A stretch of 64,000 nucleotides of DNA from Sugiyamaella lignohabitans (GCF_001640025.1 NC_031672.1:3472001-3536000), one strand, 5' to 3'; counted from the first letter of the stretch, positions 12,501 to 23,173 are shown. Numbers and translations are program-made. Notes: generated from the sequence alone by a model not told the origin.

Positions 12501-14883
12501 GTTTTCTCACCACTGCCCTACCAGGAGCACTAGAAGAACTTGCAGCAGCCGGAGCGGCAGCAGCAGCAGATTTGGTTTCCAAAACCTGCTTCAAGAACTC
12601 ATTGCTAGTAGCATTTAACACTTCAATAAGCTCATCAGGAACAGTATCTCTATTCTTCTCGATAAAGCCCTCTACTTCATAAGCAACATCCATGGCGTAA
12701 TGACTAACAATGAAAGAACTCTTACCAAATCGTGGTTTCTTGAAAAACTTCGAATGTTCAGCATTATCGAAGTTCTGGTATAATTTTCCCACCCAGCCTT
12801 CATCCGATCCAGCTGGTAATCTTGATTCTTCATCAAGCAGCGAAAGAATACCCATCTTGGCTTCAATCAGACTGATACAAGGCTGGTTATCACTGAAATC
12901 AATGAAAGTCCACTCGATCTCTTCTCGAACATATTCATCTTGCTCGAGTTTGAACACATGCTGGTTAAATTCTTGTTGTAACTTCTCGTTGGCATAATTA
13001 ATGCAGAATTGTTCAAATGAGTTGATCTTAAAATGTTCAAAACCATAGATATCCAGAACACCGATAAACGAGTTGACTTGGTGCTTAGATTCATCAGCCA
13101 GCAATCCCTGGTTAATCACAGTGACCAACCAGTCAAACAGAGTTGAGTAGATATACTTTGCGACTGAATCTCTTACCACGGTGGCTTGTTTATGGTTCAA
13201 ATTGGAAACAATCTTTTCACTTCTAGTAATAATCTGCTTTTTAGTGATCCATTTGGCAAAATTTACAGCATCCAGACCCAGCAGTTCACACACTTGTGTC
13301 AAAGCTGGTTCGTCCGAGTTAAGAACAGCATTTGTTCTTGTGGCAGTAACCTTGATATTACCAATATACAGCAGAGCCGCGAGGATCTTGAAAATATCAT
13401 GCTGAACAGTAGAATCGACGCCAATGGTGGTAAGAGCCTCTCTAGTGAGTGAAAATTCGGCAGCATCATCGACATTTTGAATCGCAGGCTCTCCACCCTG
13501 GTTAAGATAATCGAACTCTTCAACAGGCAGCAGCTTAAACTGTTGTCTCTCTTCATCAGTAGCACCACTACAAAGCTGGTAGAAAATATGATAATTTCTC
13601 TCTGTAGCCGGCTGGAACACCAAACGCGATCTTTCTAGTAAATAAGTGCGGATTCTAGCACCAATAATATCGACATTTTTATCGAACTGGATCTCGAGAT
13701 ACTTTCCGAATCGCGAAGAATTGTCGTTTCTGGTGGTCTTGGCGTTACCAAAAGCTTCCATAATAGGATTTGTAGCGAGAATCTGCTCTTCAGTCTGACT
13801 TAAAGCCTCGTTATTATGATGGCTGTGACCCTTGGCAATTTTTCTCGGATGGTCTGGATCCTCTACGGTCGCAAAGTATCGCATAATATACTTCGCACTG
13901 ACCGTCTTACCAGCACCCGACTCACCAGACACAACAATAGTCTGATTACTCTTATCTCGAAGCATGCATCTACCACGTTAGTCTCACAACCACCCCACGA
14001 TCTCGCGAAGCGAGCACAACCAGGGTCTGGGGCGGAGCCCCAGCCGCCGGAGGCAGTCCAACTTACCTGTACGCATCCTCCGCAATCGCGAAAAGATGTG
14101 GTTCCAGCTCGCCACGGGGCTTGCCGCTGTATGCCTGGATGATATCGGGCGTGTACAAGTTGTCCACACGCTGAAACGGGTTCGTGGCTATGAGCACGAT
14201 ACCCGAGTATGTGTAAATATTGAGCTGGGCATATCGCATTCGAATGGCATGAAGCACTGCCGGCTCGTTCAGATACGACAGACTGGTCAGATCTTCAGTG
14301 GTCTCGAGAATAGGAGGGTTCCGTAGTGGAGGCAGGCTCTCACTGTTCGCATCGATATCGGCCACGGTTGTCTCCGCGGTTCGTTCCTGAAATCCTGGTT
14401 AGATTTGCTGTGGGGGGACTGCCTCCGGCGGCTGGGGCTCTGCCCCAGACCCCGTGGCTCCTCTCGCTGCGCTCGAGTCGGGCGTATGGGGTCCCGGAAA
14501 GCTCGCGAAGCGAGCACAACCAGGGTCTGGGGCGGAGCCCCAGCCGCCGGAGGCAGGGGCCACAAAAGCACTTACCGTTCCGTCTTCCAGTTTCAGGGAG
14601 AGTGTGACTTTGGTGTCGTCGACGTCTTTGGCAACGACCTCGGCTCCGATCCATCCTTCTTTGTCATCCTGGACCCAACACCGGCTGAGAGTTGTTAGTA
14701 CTGAGACTGGGGTGGAATGCGCATGTCGCAAACGCACGCACGGACGGTTTTCGCTATTAGGAGAAATAGCGTGTCTTTGATCTGTTGACAAACAGGATCA
14801 GGGAATCAGATTTTGGCCGTCAGGTTCTGCCAGCTGGCGGCGCGGGCTACTTACGTTCCAGGTTCATATGCTGACGCAATCAT
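9568..14883 (-). CDS. MYO2: Class V myosin heavy chain Myo2
   Basis: Actin motor that carries secretory vesicles, organelles and spindle-orientation cargo into the bud. Four exons: 14883-14855 (MIASAYEPGT), 14684-14576 (RCWVQDDKEGWIGAEV, SH3-like), 14386-14067 (LPPLRNPPILETTEDLTSLS) and 13969-9568. The joined product is 1619 aa (yeast 1574). All donors are GTAAGT and the reading phases agree. P-loop GESGAGKT is at about 168-175, and switch-II region IGVLDIYGFEHF follows. Six IQ motifs lie at about 770-915, then a coiled coil, then the globular cargo-binding tail with a DIL domain (about 1170-1560). Intron 3 (97 bp) carries one GC-rich hairpin element and intron 2 (189 bp) carries two in opposite orientation; intron 1 (170 bp) has none. 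The 5' exons were recovered by matching the Myo2 N-terminus. Confidence 0.96.
14001..14056 (-). repeat. GC-rich double-hairpin element 1 (MYO2 intron 3)
   Basis: 56 of the 97 bases of MYO2 intron 3. In gene orientation it begins 10 nt after the donor G with the GCCTCCGGCGGC end, then the CTGGGGC/GCCCCAG hairpin, GACCCTGG, and a terminal palindrome CTCGC-TTC-GCGAG. Confidence 0.9.
14419..14480 (+). repeat. GC-rich double-hairpin element 2 (MYO2 intron 2, acceptor side)
   Basis: Plus-strand orientation: CTGCCTCCGGCGGC, hairpin CTGGGGC-TCT-GCCCCAG, GACCCCGTGGCTCC, then a CTCGC...GCTCGAG terminal hairpin. It is inverted relative to element 3 in the same intron, with the GCCTCC end facing the 3' splice site. 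Confidence 0.9.
14501..14556 (-). repeat. GC-rich double-hairpin element 3 (MYO2 intron 2, donor side)
   Basis: Almost identical to element 1, including the CTCGC/GCGAG terminal stem. Its GCCTCC end lies about 20 nt from the 5' splice site. Together with element 2 it forms a large inverted repeat within the 189-bp intron. Confidence 0.9.
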
Positions 14884-16253
14884 CTGGAAGTGGTCTTTCT
14901 ATGCTTTTGGTAACGTTTTGTAAGTGTGTTTGTTCGCTTCGATCTATCTAGCAATTCACAGACAGCAGACCAGGTAGCTAATGCTGATTCACAGTACCGT
15001 ATACCGCAGTACAAATACTATCCTAGCTCTATGAAACGCTGGGATATCTAAGCACTCTGTTGGCACGGTTTTAAGCGGTTGTCAGAGCGTCCAGGTTGTA
15101 TACTCCGTTACTTCCTGCTTGTTACTCAGTGGTTCGACGCTCAAATGGCAGCTACAGGTGGATACCGGATGTCGAATATGATTCAACGTGGATTTCAAAC
15201 GACTCTTTTCTAATCCGTCCTGTACAATCCAGTCCAATAAAGCACAATCCAGTACAATATAACAAAACAATTCAATCTAGTTCAGAAGAGCCAGTTAGTC
15301 GATATCGTCAACTTCCCGAATAACGCAACGCTTCCTATGGTACACAGTTGAGATCAGATCGCACAAACGCTGTCTGTAATACGTTAGCTCGTCGTCGACC
15401 TTGATGCAATTTGCCCTTAAATTATTTTATTTCCTGTTAATATGAAATGAATGAGATGACCATGCTAAACCCACACATACGCCAAAGGTTAAACTAAATT
15501 TGACTAAGATTTTCTGCCTTGATCTGTCTTACTTACAAGTTTGAGTTTCTCACTATTACACAAGTGTGGTCGACTGAAAAAAAATAATATTCAAATCAAT
15601 CTGCTCTATCCACACAAGTCAGCTTGAATATCTCGTTCAAACGATGTTATCAACTTCTAACAGACTTTGACTGTTTACTGTGGCTGTATGTAGCTAAACA
15701 ACCTATCTGGTCCTATCAGTAGCGAACTAACTGTTATAGAACTGATATAATGCTGAGACCTGCTGTAACGAATAAAAACAACCAGTCAGAATGGAAATGA
15801 CTGTGCCGTTGTGTGTTAATCGATTTCAAATTCACTCAGTCGGGTCCGTCCTTAGAAAACTGGGTCTGTCTGTGTGTTTTGGTCTGTGTCGATATACAGG
15901 TATAGTACCACTCTAGTAATAACAGAAATAGCGGCTCTTTGGGTCAACCTTACTTACGGATCAAAGCCCTACCCTAGTTTACCACGTAAGTTTAAAAAAT
16001 CGCGACCACCCGCGTCCCTCATCCATCTCTTTCTGCCTTTAAAATGCCACTACTCCAGGGGTAACTGCAGCCCGGCTGCTGCCCTATTTGGGCAGATGGG
16101 TCTTCTGTAGTGTGGCTGTTGGGACAAATCCACCTGAAACACCACTTTCAATCCAATTCGGCAGTGTTTTTGCAGCTCGCCACGCGTCCACTACTTTTAG
16201 GTGATGAGGCTTTTTCAGGGGTTGGTCACGGCGCTCCGGAAAAGCGGTCGAGA

Positions 16254-16303
16254 GCCTCCGGCGGCTGGGGCGCTGCCCCAGACCCCGTTGCTCGCTTCGC
16301 GAG
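16254..16303 (+). repeat. GC-rich double-hairpin element 4 (intergenic)
   Basis: GCCTCCGGCGGC, CTGGGGC-GCT-GCCCCAG, GACCCCGTTG, terminal palindrome CTCGC-TTC-GCGAG. Intergenic, not near a recognised splice site. Confidence 0.85.
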
Positions 16304-17361
16304 TTGTTTAGGGTCGCCGGTTGTAGTTAGAATAGAGCTGGTTGGTTTTGAATCCTTGGTTGTGGTTTTTTGTAAGTGTATTTCTCCACATTTGATTGGC
16401 TAGATCGGGACCTCGGCCTCAATTCTGCGCCGTTCATCTACATTGAGGTTAGGGCTCTATAAATAATATTAATTTCAGGGGGTGACGGATGACCTGGAGA
16501 AAACAGGGGTAAATAGAGGATTAGCATGGCTGACTAGCATAGCCTGGTTTCTCCCGAGAGTTGACTCCGATAGCACCTGATCAAGTGTGGATCCGTCCTT
16601 TGAGGTCAGGCCGTACCTGCTCAGAGCTGTTCGGATTGCTGCCTTAACTATCAGAATATTTTCAGATAATTAACTTGTTGCCTGACCAGACATGAGGAAC
16701 AGCCTAGTGTCACTCTTAAGGGTACTCCAAAAGTCGTAGCCAGTGGGCTGCGCCAGTGTGCTGCACCAATATATATCACCTGTGCCCCTACTGGAGCAAA
16801 ACGACACGAGCTTCGGAGGTCTGTTATCGGTGCCTTAGCTCTACCGTCCTTATAGGATATCGTCTAATAGAGTTTGTTCGGCTATGAACTTATATTGGCA
16901 TATAGCAGCCTCACTATTAATGATAATTAATATATATATCCTGTTAATTCCATTTGTTTGTTTTGGATTAAAAGAGCTATACCGAGAAGTCTCACCCTGA
17001 CTACTGGTATATTTGTGGCTCATTAAATCTTTCGTTGAATAAGATGGAGACGGTGGTAACCGAAGAGCATTTTTGGCCCTTTGAGTAGTATGCATCTAAT
17101 GCGAAGATTATATTTTCCTCATACAGTACAACGGTTTAATATGTTATACTAAAAACGAGAGCAAGCTGAATATCAGGATCCAGTGAAAGTTCCGTAAAGA
17201 TGGGAAATTAAAATGTTTGCCAAAAGCATTTAGAGCAATAAATCATGTCACTATGAGATGCTAGACAGTTTCCTAGTACACTAGAAGCTTAATCGTGAAA
17301 TAATAAAATGTGTAGCTTTGAGACCAATATCCTACAGCAAAAATTTATCAGACAAATAATC

Positions 17362-17682
17362 CATGTCAGAGAATGGGCGTGTCGGTGAACGGACATGTCA
17401 GTGAATGGACATGTCAGTGAATGGACATGTCAGTGATTGGGCATGTCACTGCAATGGACATATCAGTGATTGGGCATGTCAGAGAATGGGCGTGTCGGTG
17501 AACGAACATGTCAGTGATTGGGCATGTCAGTGATTGGACATGTCAGTGATTGGGCATGTCAGTGAACGGACATAGCACAGAACGGATATTTCAGAAAACT
17601 GGCATGTCAGTGATCGGGCATATCAGTGAACGGACATGGCATAGAACTGATATTTCAGAAAATTGACATGTTAGAGAACGGG
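17362..17682 (+). repeat. 16-bp minisatellite, about 20 units
   Basis: Tandem units of 16 bp (one of 17 bp) with consensus CATGTCAGTGAWYGGR. A two-unit pair starting CATGTCAGAGAATGGG recurs about seven units later, so there is higher-order structure. Towards the right, units diverge (TATTTCAGAAAAYTG). The array ends in an inverted repeat GTGTCAGTG (17682-17690) / CACTGACAC (17710-17718). It is not CRISPR-like because there are no unique spacers. Confidence 0.92.
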
Positions 17683-18958
17683 TGTCAGTGGTTCACTGAG
17701 ATGCCTGTTCACTGACACTATTATTCTATCATAATGGCACTACATAGATATTCATATTTCTTCTTCGAACATGATTTATTTCAGCTAATATCTCACCTGT
17801 CACATGTATGTTGTCGATCAATCCTGCTTCCCCTGAATATACCTAATTTGACTAGTTTCACCTATCTGCTTCTTACACAAAGCATACAAAATCTATGGCA
17901 ACGCACTGAAAAAAGCAGATACCTCTATTGCTTCCTCCTCTTCCAATGCGCACTTAACTCGACACTCATATTAAATCTATGACTCACCATCCTTGATCTC
18001 TTTGATCAGTGACTTCTCCTCTTGATTTTCCTAATTTTTGACATCTCTTCTATCGCCAAAGTAAGTGATAACAAACAATCAAACATAAAACATAGTCATT
18101 CAGTCTTCATTACTGATCATACTTTTTATCGTAGAATTCAAACCTCTGATAGTAGTTTTTTCCTCACATTTCACACATCTGGGACTCCACGTAAAGCATC
18201 TGATCATACACTTAGAAGATTAATTTTATGCCATTGGTGTTTTTGGACTCTCGTAAAGTGGTATAGCAACGACTTAATCCAAGAATCTGCATCGACAGCA
18301 GATTCTGGAGCAGAAAGGCATTGGGAGTATCCAAGATACCAACCACCTGGCGTCTCTACAGGACACAATTCTTGCAACAATCGAAAGGGAGTCAGTCACT
18401 GTCTCAGCTCTATAATAATTGAGTCTACTATTGTAGTACGATAATTATACTACTCTCAATCCGAAGTAAATCATAAACTAGCACTAGGCCGAGTTCATAT
18501 ATTACTTCGACCATTACACGACTAAATACTTCCTGAAGTGAGAAGGAAAACCGAAGAAAAAATCCACGACTTTAATGGCTACTAGATGCCGGAACTAATT
18601 ATGATGGTACTCTCTTCACAAGAACATTACCTTTCGTTCTGGCAGGAATGGACTAACATCTGAGCACTACAAAATGCACTATAATGCGTGATTCATTATT
18701 TGAAGTTCAAAGCATTTAAATAGTCATTTATCACTGAGCGGCCCGTCACTCGTCTTTTGATTAATCATTTTCGGTTTGTTCAGAAGTACACTATCGTTGC
18801 ACTTTACAGTCAACGACAGCTTACAGCGTGCAAAGTATCCCATTCAATTTGAAATCCCAATGTGATTCTCTTCAGAGGAGTTTTTGAGCAATTGTAGCTA
18901 TGACAAAGGCTTCTCATAGCCAATTCATTATCCCACACTCCCGAAAAATCCGAGCCAT

Positions 18959-19014
18959 CTCCTGCGAAGCAGGAGCCACGGGGTCTGGGGCGGAGCCCCA
19001 GCCGCCGGAGGCAG
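18959..19014 (-). repeat. GC-rich double-hairpin element 5
   Basis: Terminal stem CTCCTGC-GAA-GCAGGAG with its first base replaced, then CACGGGGTC, CTGGGGC-GGA-GCCCCAG and GCCGCCGGAGGCAG. It lies about 70 bp beyond the stop of the small membrane-protein gene at 19085-19567. Confidence 0.88.
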
Positions 19015-19084
19015 GTCGAACACCACAAAACAACACAGGAAATTGGATCATGTTTATTAAATCATTAAATGGCGTGAACAATGC

Positions 19085-19567
19085 TTAGACGGAACGCTTG
19101 AACTCGATGCCACGGGCCTTTCTGGCCTCGAGAAGGGCGTCAAGACGTCTGTCGAGGAACTCGGCCTGCTTGGTACGTATACTGTCAACGACCAGACCCA
19201 CGCCCAGGAAAGCGACTGCGGAGTACAGGAAGCCAATTGGCTTGTATCCAAGGGGCTTTTGGCGAATGCCTTGTGCCAGTCCTTGCACTGAAAGACCTGT
19301 TCTTGTTAGCACTCTGACGGGACGGTGGTGGTGGTTTCGCCTCCGGCGGCTGGGGCTCTGCCCCAGACCCCGTTGCTCCTGCTTCGCAGGAGATTGCTTG
19401 GATCGTAGACGGACTCGTTGAAGCGTGTCGTTGAAATCGAGGTGTCGAGTTCTTGGTTAACTACGAGCAAGGTCAAAGTTGAGCCGAGATATCAGTACCA
19501 CTCAGACTGATGAAGGGGAATACTCACCAAAAACGGTCCAGGCAGCGAGGTCTCCGTATAAACCCAT
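19085..19567 (-). CDS. Small single-pass, probably mitochondrial membrane protein
   Basis: Two exons: 19567-19528 (MGLYGDLAAWTVF) and 19287-19085, with a 240-bp intron (GTGAGT donor, GCTAAC branch, TTTCAG acceptor). The product is 80 aa. It has a hydrophobic segment GFLYSAVAFLGVGLVVDSI near residues 32-50, preceded by RQKPLGYKP and followed by a basic/acidic helix rich in Arg, Lys, Glu and Leu. Size and layout resemble small accessory subunits of respiratory complexes (complex I NDUFC2-type or ATP-synthase-type), but I cannot assign a family. The intron contains GC element 6. The exon join is supported by phase, by canonical sites and by the continuous small-protein composition. Confidence 0.65.
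19339..19392 (+). repeat. GC-rich double-hairpin element 6 (intron)
   Basis: Inside the 240-bp intron of the 80-aa protein gene. Body as in the family; terminal palindrome CTCCTGC-TTC-GCAGGAG. In gene orientation the terminal hairpin comes first, so intronic copies occur in both orientations. Confidence 0.9.
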
Positions 19568-19834
19568 GTTTTTTGTTTGTCTATTGAGTTTGTGTGTTTC
19601 GAAGATGTATAGTATAAATGCTATTTGCTTGATTGGTGGAAGTAAATCTGCAGAAATATGCGCATACGTGAAGGGTGTATGTTCGTAACAGACCTTAATT
19701 TGGGGAAGTGAATATTTTTGTCAGGGCAAGGCCATGATGAGCATCAGCAGGGTGACCATCAGGATCATTTATCACCATCATTTGACTAGTTCAACTCTGT
19801 TAGCTGGGTGTCTTATAAAAGATCCACATCAACA

Positions 19835-21391
19835 ATGTCTGGCACTGAGTCTACTGAGAAGCCTCTGGAGGCTGCTGCTACTCCTTCAACAATTGGTACT
19901 GCTGCTCAGGAATCTTCCAATGCTACTCCAGCATCATCAACTGCTGGTGCTACTACATCAGCCAATTCTACTTCAAATACCGATACAACAGCTACTGGGA
20001 CTGATTCTGCCGCTGCTGGTGGTGCTAAATTGAGTGCCAAGGAACTGAAAGCTTTAAAGAAGAAAGAGAAACAAGCCAAGAGAGCTGCTCAAAAAGAGGC
20101 ATCTGGTCTTCCTCCACGAAGCGATGCCGGTGCTGCTAAGAGTAACACCTCGACTCCAAACCTCGCTCCTGTAGGATCTAATCAAGGAACTCCTCGTCAA
20201 AGTCATCAATCTCACAATACTGGATCAAACACTTCGAATACTAGTAGCGGTGCATCAGGTCAAAGCTCGGGATCAGGAGCTAATAAGGGTGATCAAGCTC
20301 CTCTTACTGTAGCCCAGTCTATTGAATCGAATTTACCACTCTTTGCCCATTTAGAACCATCGGTCCCTCTCAACAAAGCAATTGCATCGTTCCCATCGGC
20401 ACATGTGCACCATTCGATACTTCAGCTTTATTTACAGTACTCTACTTATAAAATTATCGGATCCACAGCCAGATGTAGAGCCATGCTAGAAGCTTTCAAA
20501 GATGTCATCTCCGACTATGTAACTCCCGAAGGCACGACCCTTACCAGAAATCTTACCTCTCAACTCAGCATTCAAATCGATTTTCTTAAACAGGCCCGTC
20601 AATTGAGCATTCCAATGGGCAACTCGATTCGATGGCTCAAACAAGAAATCTCCAAAGTAAGCATAGACCTGACGGAGCAGGCTGCCAAGGAAGAGCTTAT
20701 TGAATCGATTTCGAATTTCATCCGCGACAGACTAGACGTAGCTGATCAAGTCATTATGGAAAGTGCTGCTCAGTCTATCAATGATGGTGATGTCATTCTC
20801 ACATATGCCTGTTCCAACGTCGTCAAACAGGCTCTTATTGCTGCTCAGAAGAGTAATAAGAAGTTCCGAGTCATTGTTGTCGATTCGCGACCACTATTTG
20901 AGGGCAAAGCTCTAGCAAAAGAGCTGGTTGAGAACGGTATTCATTGTACTTATGTCCTTATTAATGCATTGCCATATGTAATTCAGGATGTGACTACCGT
21001 GTTCCTCGGTGCCAATGCCATGTTTTCCAACGGACAATTGTATTCACGAGTAGGAACAGCAGCCATTGCAACTTCAGCCCAGTCTCATAACATTCCTGTT
21101 ATCGTGCTGTGTGAAACAATCAAATTCAGTGACCGAGTGCAATTGGACTCTGTCGCTTATAACGAGCGAGCAGCCGCCAACTCATTACTGTCTAACATTT
21201 CCATCGACCCTGAGAACAATGTCATTGCATCACCCATCAAAGACACCATCCAACCTACCAACCCACTGTCCATCCTCAACATCCTCTACGACCTCACCCA
21301 CCAGAGTGCCATCAAAAAGGTCATCACCGAAGTGGGCTCTCTCCCTGCCAGCTCTGTACCTGTCATCCTTCGTGAGTACAGAGCCACATAG
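19835..21391 (+). CDS. GCD2: Translation initiation factor eIF2B subunit delta
   Basis: Delta subunit of eIF2B, the guanine-nucleotide exchange factor for eIF2; it helps sense eIF2 phosphorylation in general amino-acid control (family knowledge). 518 aa from the ATG at 19835 (a GTG in frame nine codons upstream is not used). The N-terminal ~170 residues are Ser/Thr/Ala-rich, with the conserved lysine-rich block KELKALKKKEKQAKRAAQKE. The C-terminal IF-2B domain (about 180-515) contains FRVIVVDSRPLFEGKALAKE, DVTTVFLGANAMFSNG, GTAAIATSA and IPVIVLCETIKFSDRVQLDS, typical of eIF2B delta. Single exon; about 100 bp separates its stop from the convergent MRP17. Confidence 0.95.
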   Translation: MSGTESTEKPLEAAATPSTIGTAAQESSNATPASSTAGATTSANSTSNTDTTATGTDSAAAGGAKLSAKELKALKKKEKQAKRAAQKEASGLPPRSDAGAAKSNTSTPNLAPVGSNQGTPRQSHQSHNTGSNTSNTSSGASGQSSGSGANKGDQAPLTVAQSIESNLPLFAHLEPSVPLNKAIASFPSAHVHHSILQLYLQYSTYKIIGSTARCRAMLEAFKDVISDYVTPEGTTLTRNLTSQLSIQIDFLKQARQLSIPMGNSIRWLKQEISKVSIDLTEQAAKEELIESISNFIRDRLDVADQVIMESAAQSINDGDVILTYACSNVVKQALIAAQKSNKKFRVIVVDSRPLFEGKALAKELVENGIHCTYVLINALPYVIQDVTTVFLGANAMFSNGQLYSRVGTAAIATSAQSHNIPVIVLCETIKFSDRVQLDSVAYNERAAANSLLSNISIDPENNVIASPIKDTIQPTNPLSILNILYDLTHQSAIKKVITEVGSLPASSVPVILREYRAT

Positions 21392-21489
21392 ACATCCCAT
21401 CAACCGTAGACACCCTAGACACATTCTACATGTTAATAACATTATTTTTATTTACATTAAAAGTTGCTATGTACATAAACCCATCGAGT

Positions 21490-22008
21490 CTACTCTTTCA
21501 GAGACTCAAGTCTACACCTGTTAGTATCACCGCTAGGGGATAGGGGGCTTGCCTCCGGCGGCTGGGGCTCCGCCCCAGACCCTGGTTGTGCTCCGCTTTG
21601 CGGAGCGGCTGGGTCCGTGTAGCAACGACTCGAGCGAAGCGAGAGGAGCCACGGGGTCTGGGGCGAAGCCCCAGCCGCCGGAGGCAGTCACCGACAAACT
21701 TACGTTTTACCACCGAGTTTGACTACCGTCGTCCGGATGAGACGCGGGTCACGGCGCAGTGACCGTAGAACCTCGTTTTGTACACTGGGACTGGCATCGA
21801 ACTTCATGTAAAAATGGCTGCCAAGGACATGCGACTGACGGTTGATGTTCATGATCTTGGGGAGTGGACGCACGCCCCAGTTCTCTATTTTACGAATGAC
21901 ACCTCTATTGTTGATAATGAGCTTGCCAGCCATCCGTACTAGCTCGGCAGCGTCAGCAGCTCCGTGAGTTCCAGCGCATCGCGCCAGGCCTACCATCTCA
22001 TACAGCAT
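21490..22008 (-). CDS. MRP17: Mitochondrial ribosomal protein bS6m (Mrp17-like)
   Basis: Small-subunit mitoribosomal protein of the bacterial S6 family. Exon 1 (22008-21704) encodes MLYEMVGLARCAG, KLIINNRGVIRKIENWGVRP, LPKIM and LRRDPRLIRTTVVKLGGK, matching yeast Mrp17. A 192-bp intron (21703-21512; GTAAGT, ATACTAAC branch, GTGTAG acceptor) is followed by a 22-nt last exon (21511-21490) coding TLESLKE. Total 108 aa (yeast 131). The alternative acceptor ACAG, immediately after the branch site, is too close. The intron carries GC elements 7 and 8 in inverted orientation. The short C-terminus compared with yeast is noted; the terminal exon is the least certain part. Confidence 0.88.
21551..21606 (+). 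repeat. GC-rich double-hairpin element 7 (MRP17 intron, acceptor side)
   Basis: Family body followed by a different terminal palindrome, GCTCCGC-TTT-GCGGAGC. Its GCCTCC end faces the 3' splice site. Confidence 0.9.
21626..21687 (-). repeat. GC-rich double-hairpin element 8 (MRP17 intron, donor side)
   Basis: Inverted relative to element 7. The GCCTCC end lies about 16 nt from the donor. Terminal hairpin CTCGAGCGAAGCGAGAG. Confidence 0.9.
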
Positions 22009-23173
22009 GTTGAAGATTGTGTGTGGTGATGGTCAGGATACTGTGAAAATGGACCAAATAAATGCAAATCAGCGTTCTTTCCAGAAACTTGTGGAAATAT
22101 TGAGAGTTATTACAAAGATGATAACCAATAAAGTCCAGATTACTCTTTTTTTGGTTATAAAATTGCAACACCAATTTTATTTACTCTGTAAAAGCTAATG
22201 ATCTGAGTTACCAGTATGGAAATGAAAAATGAAAAATATTGCATAAGTGGTGTTTTTTGCATTTAACAGGCAGATGGGTCTAACAGGCTTATAGAATTTC
22301 GACAGCCAGGACTATAAATGCCTCGGGATTATTCAGACAATAATCTCAATTATTTTAAGGGGAATTTAATAATGAGAAGTCAACCAGATATTCTATCAAA
22401 TTAGTTAAGAGTTAACAAAAAATATGGTTGACTGAAAATAATCACATGATATCAGCCTTCAGGATCAGACTGATACTGGCAGGAGCATATATCCACTTAG
22501 CGGGCATATTCACATGCTATAGTATGCCATGCAATTCAGACCCGAGCTGCAGTCAGATAGAAAAGATCCACAGCGAGCTGCTAGCAGACGATAAAACAGG
22601 CGATAAAACGAGAAATGGCTTAACAGCTAACTAACTATTATCCGACACCCATTGGCTCAACAGTCTCAGACTCATGACACGAGCCCCCTGTAAATCTTGC
22701 GAAGCAGGAGCCACGGGGTCTGGGGCAGAGCCCCAGCCGCCAGAGGCAGTCCGTTTAAAACCAAAAGTTTAGTGTCCAGAAATGCAACAGTGAATTCGTG
22801 AATTCTACTCAGTGCTCAACAGCCTTGTTTTGAACTCGGTGGAGTGGTGCGGTGGGTGCAGGGAGACAGGTCGGTTCTGTGACCCGAGTCAGTCAAGACC
22901 GCATACGCATTTTTACACCGTCCACTGACCTGCAATCTGCATATCGAGCTTATCGGACAAGTGAGCTTGAAAAATTATAAGATCAATCACTTTTGTCTGT
23001 TTAACCTGATTTGTTGTTTTTTAGTTGGATTTAGTGATTTGTTGTTATTTATACAGGACCGCTGATTTCATCTGTGAAGACCCAATTACGCTGATACAAA
23101 CACGTGAATTACACAAAGCACCTTGCACCAATACTAGCATAACAACACAACACCAAGAATAACTAAAACAACA
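22009..23173. other. Divergent MRP17/GCV3 intergenic region
   Basis: 1.16 kb with GC element 9 and otherwise AT-rich sequence. No supported ORF; a 68-codon ORF at 22428-22634 looks like chance. Confidence 0.4.
22696..22749 (-). repeat. GC-rich double-hairpin element 9
   Basis: CTTGCGAAGCAGGAG (a decayed CTCCTGC stem), then CACGGGGTC, the CTGGGGC-AGA-GCCCCAG hairpin and GCCGCCAGAGGCAG (one change in the usually invariant end). Confidence 0.88.

Larger units (their letters stand above)
14884..18958. other. Gene-poor region with repeats
   Basis: About 4 kb upstream of MYO2 with no ORF I can assign. It contains GC element 4, the 16-bp minisatellite at 17362-17682 and AT-rich sequence. ORFs of 60-140 codons (for example 18022-18444) show no recognisable domains. 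It could hold a long MYO2 promoter, a non-coding RNA or decayed mobile DNA; nothing visible decides. Confidence 0.35.

Noticed and set aside
14063..14365. Stand-alone 100-codon gene
   Set aside because: It is exon 3 of MYO2: the sequence matches the myosin V N-terminal motor and joins in phase on both sides.
14399..14791. 130-codon ORF containing GC-element sequence
   Set aside because: It reads through MYO2 exon 2 into intron 2; the part after EDGT is the hairpin element, not protein.
17362..17682. CRISPR-like array
   Set aside because: Units are head-to-tail without unique spacers, and the setting is a yeast nuclear genome; it is a minisatellite.
18022..18444. 140-codon ORF
   Set aside because: No domain, unusual composition, and a competing frame looks equally protein-like; not enough support for a gene.
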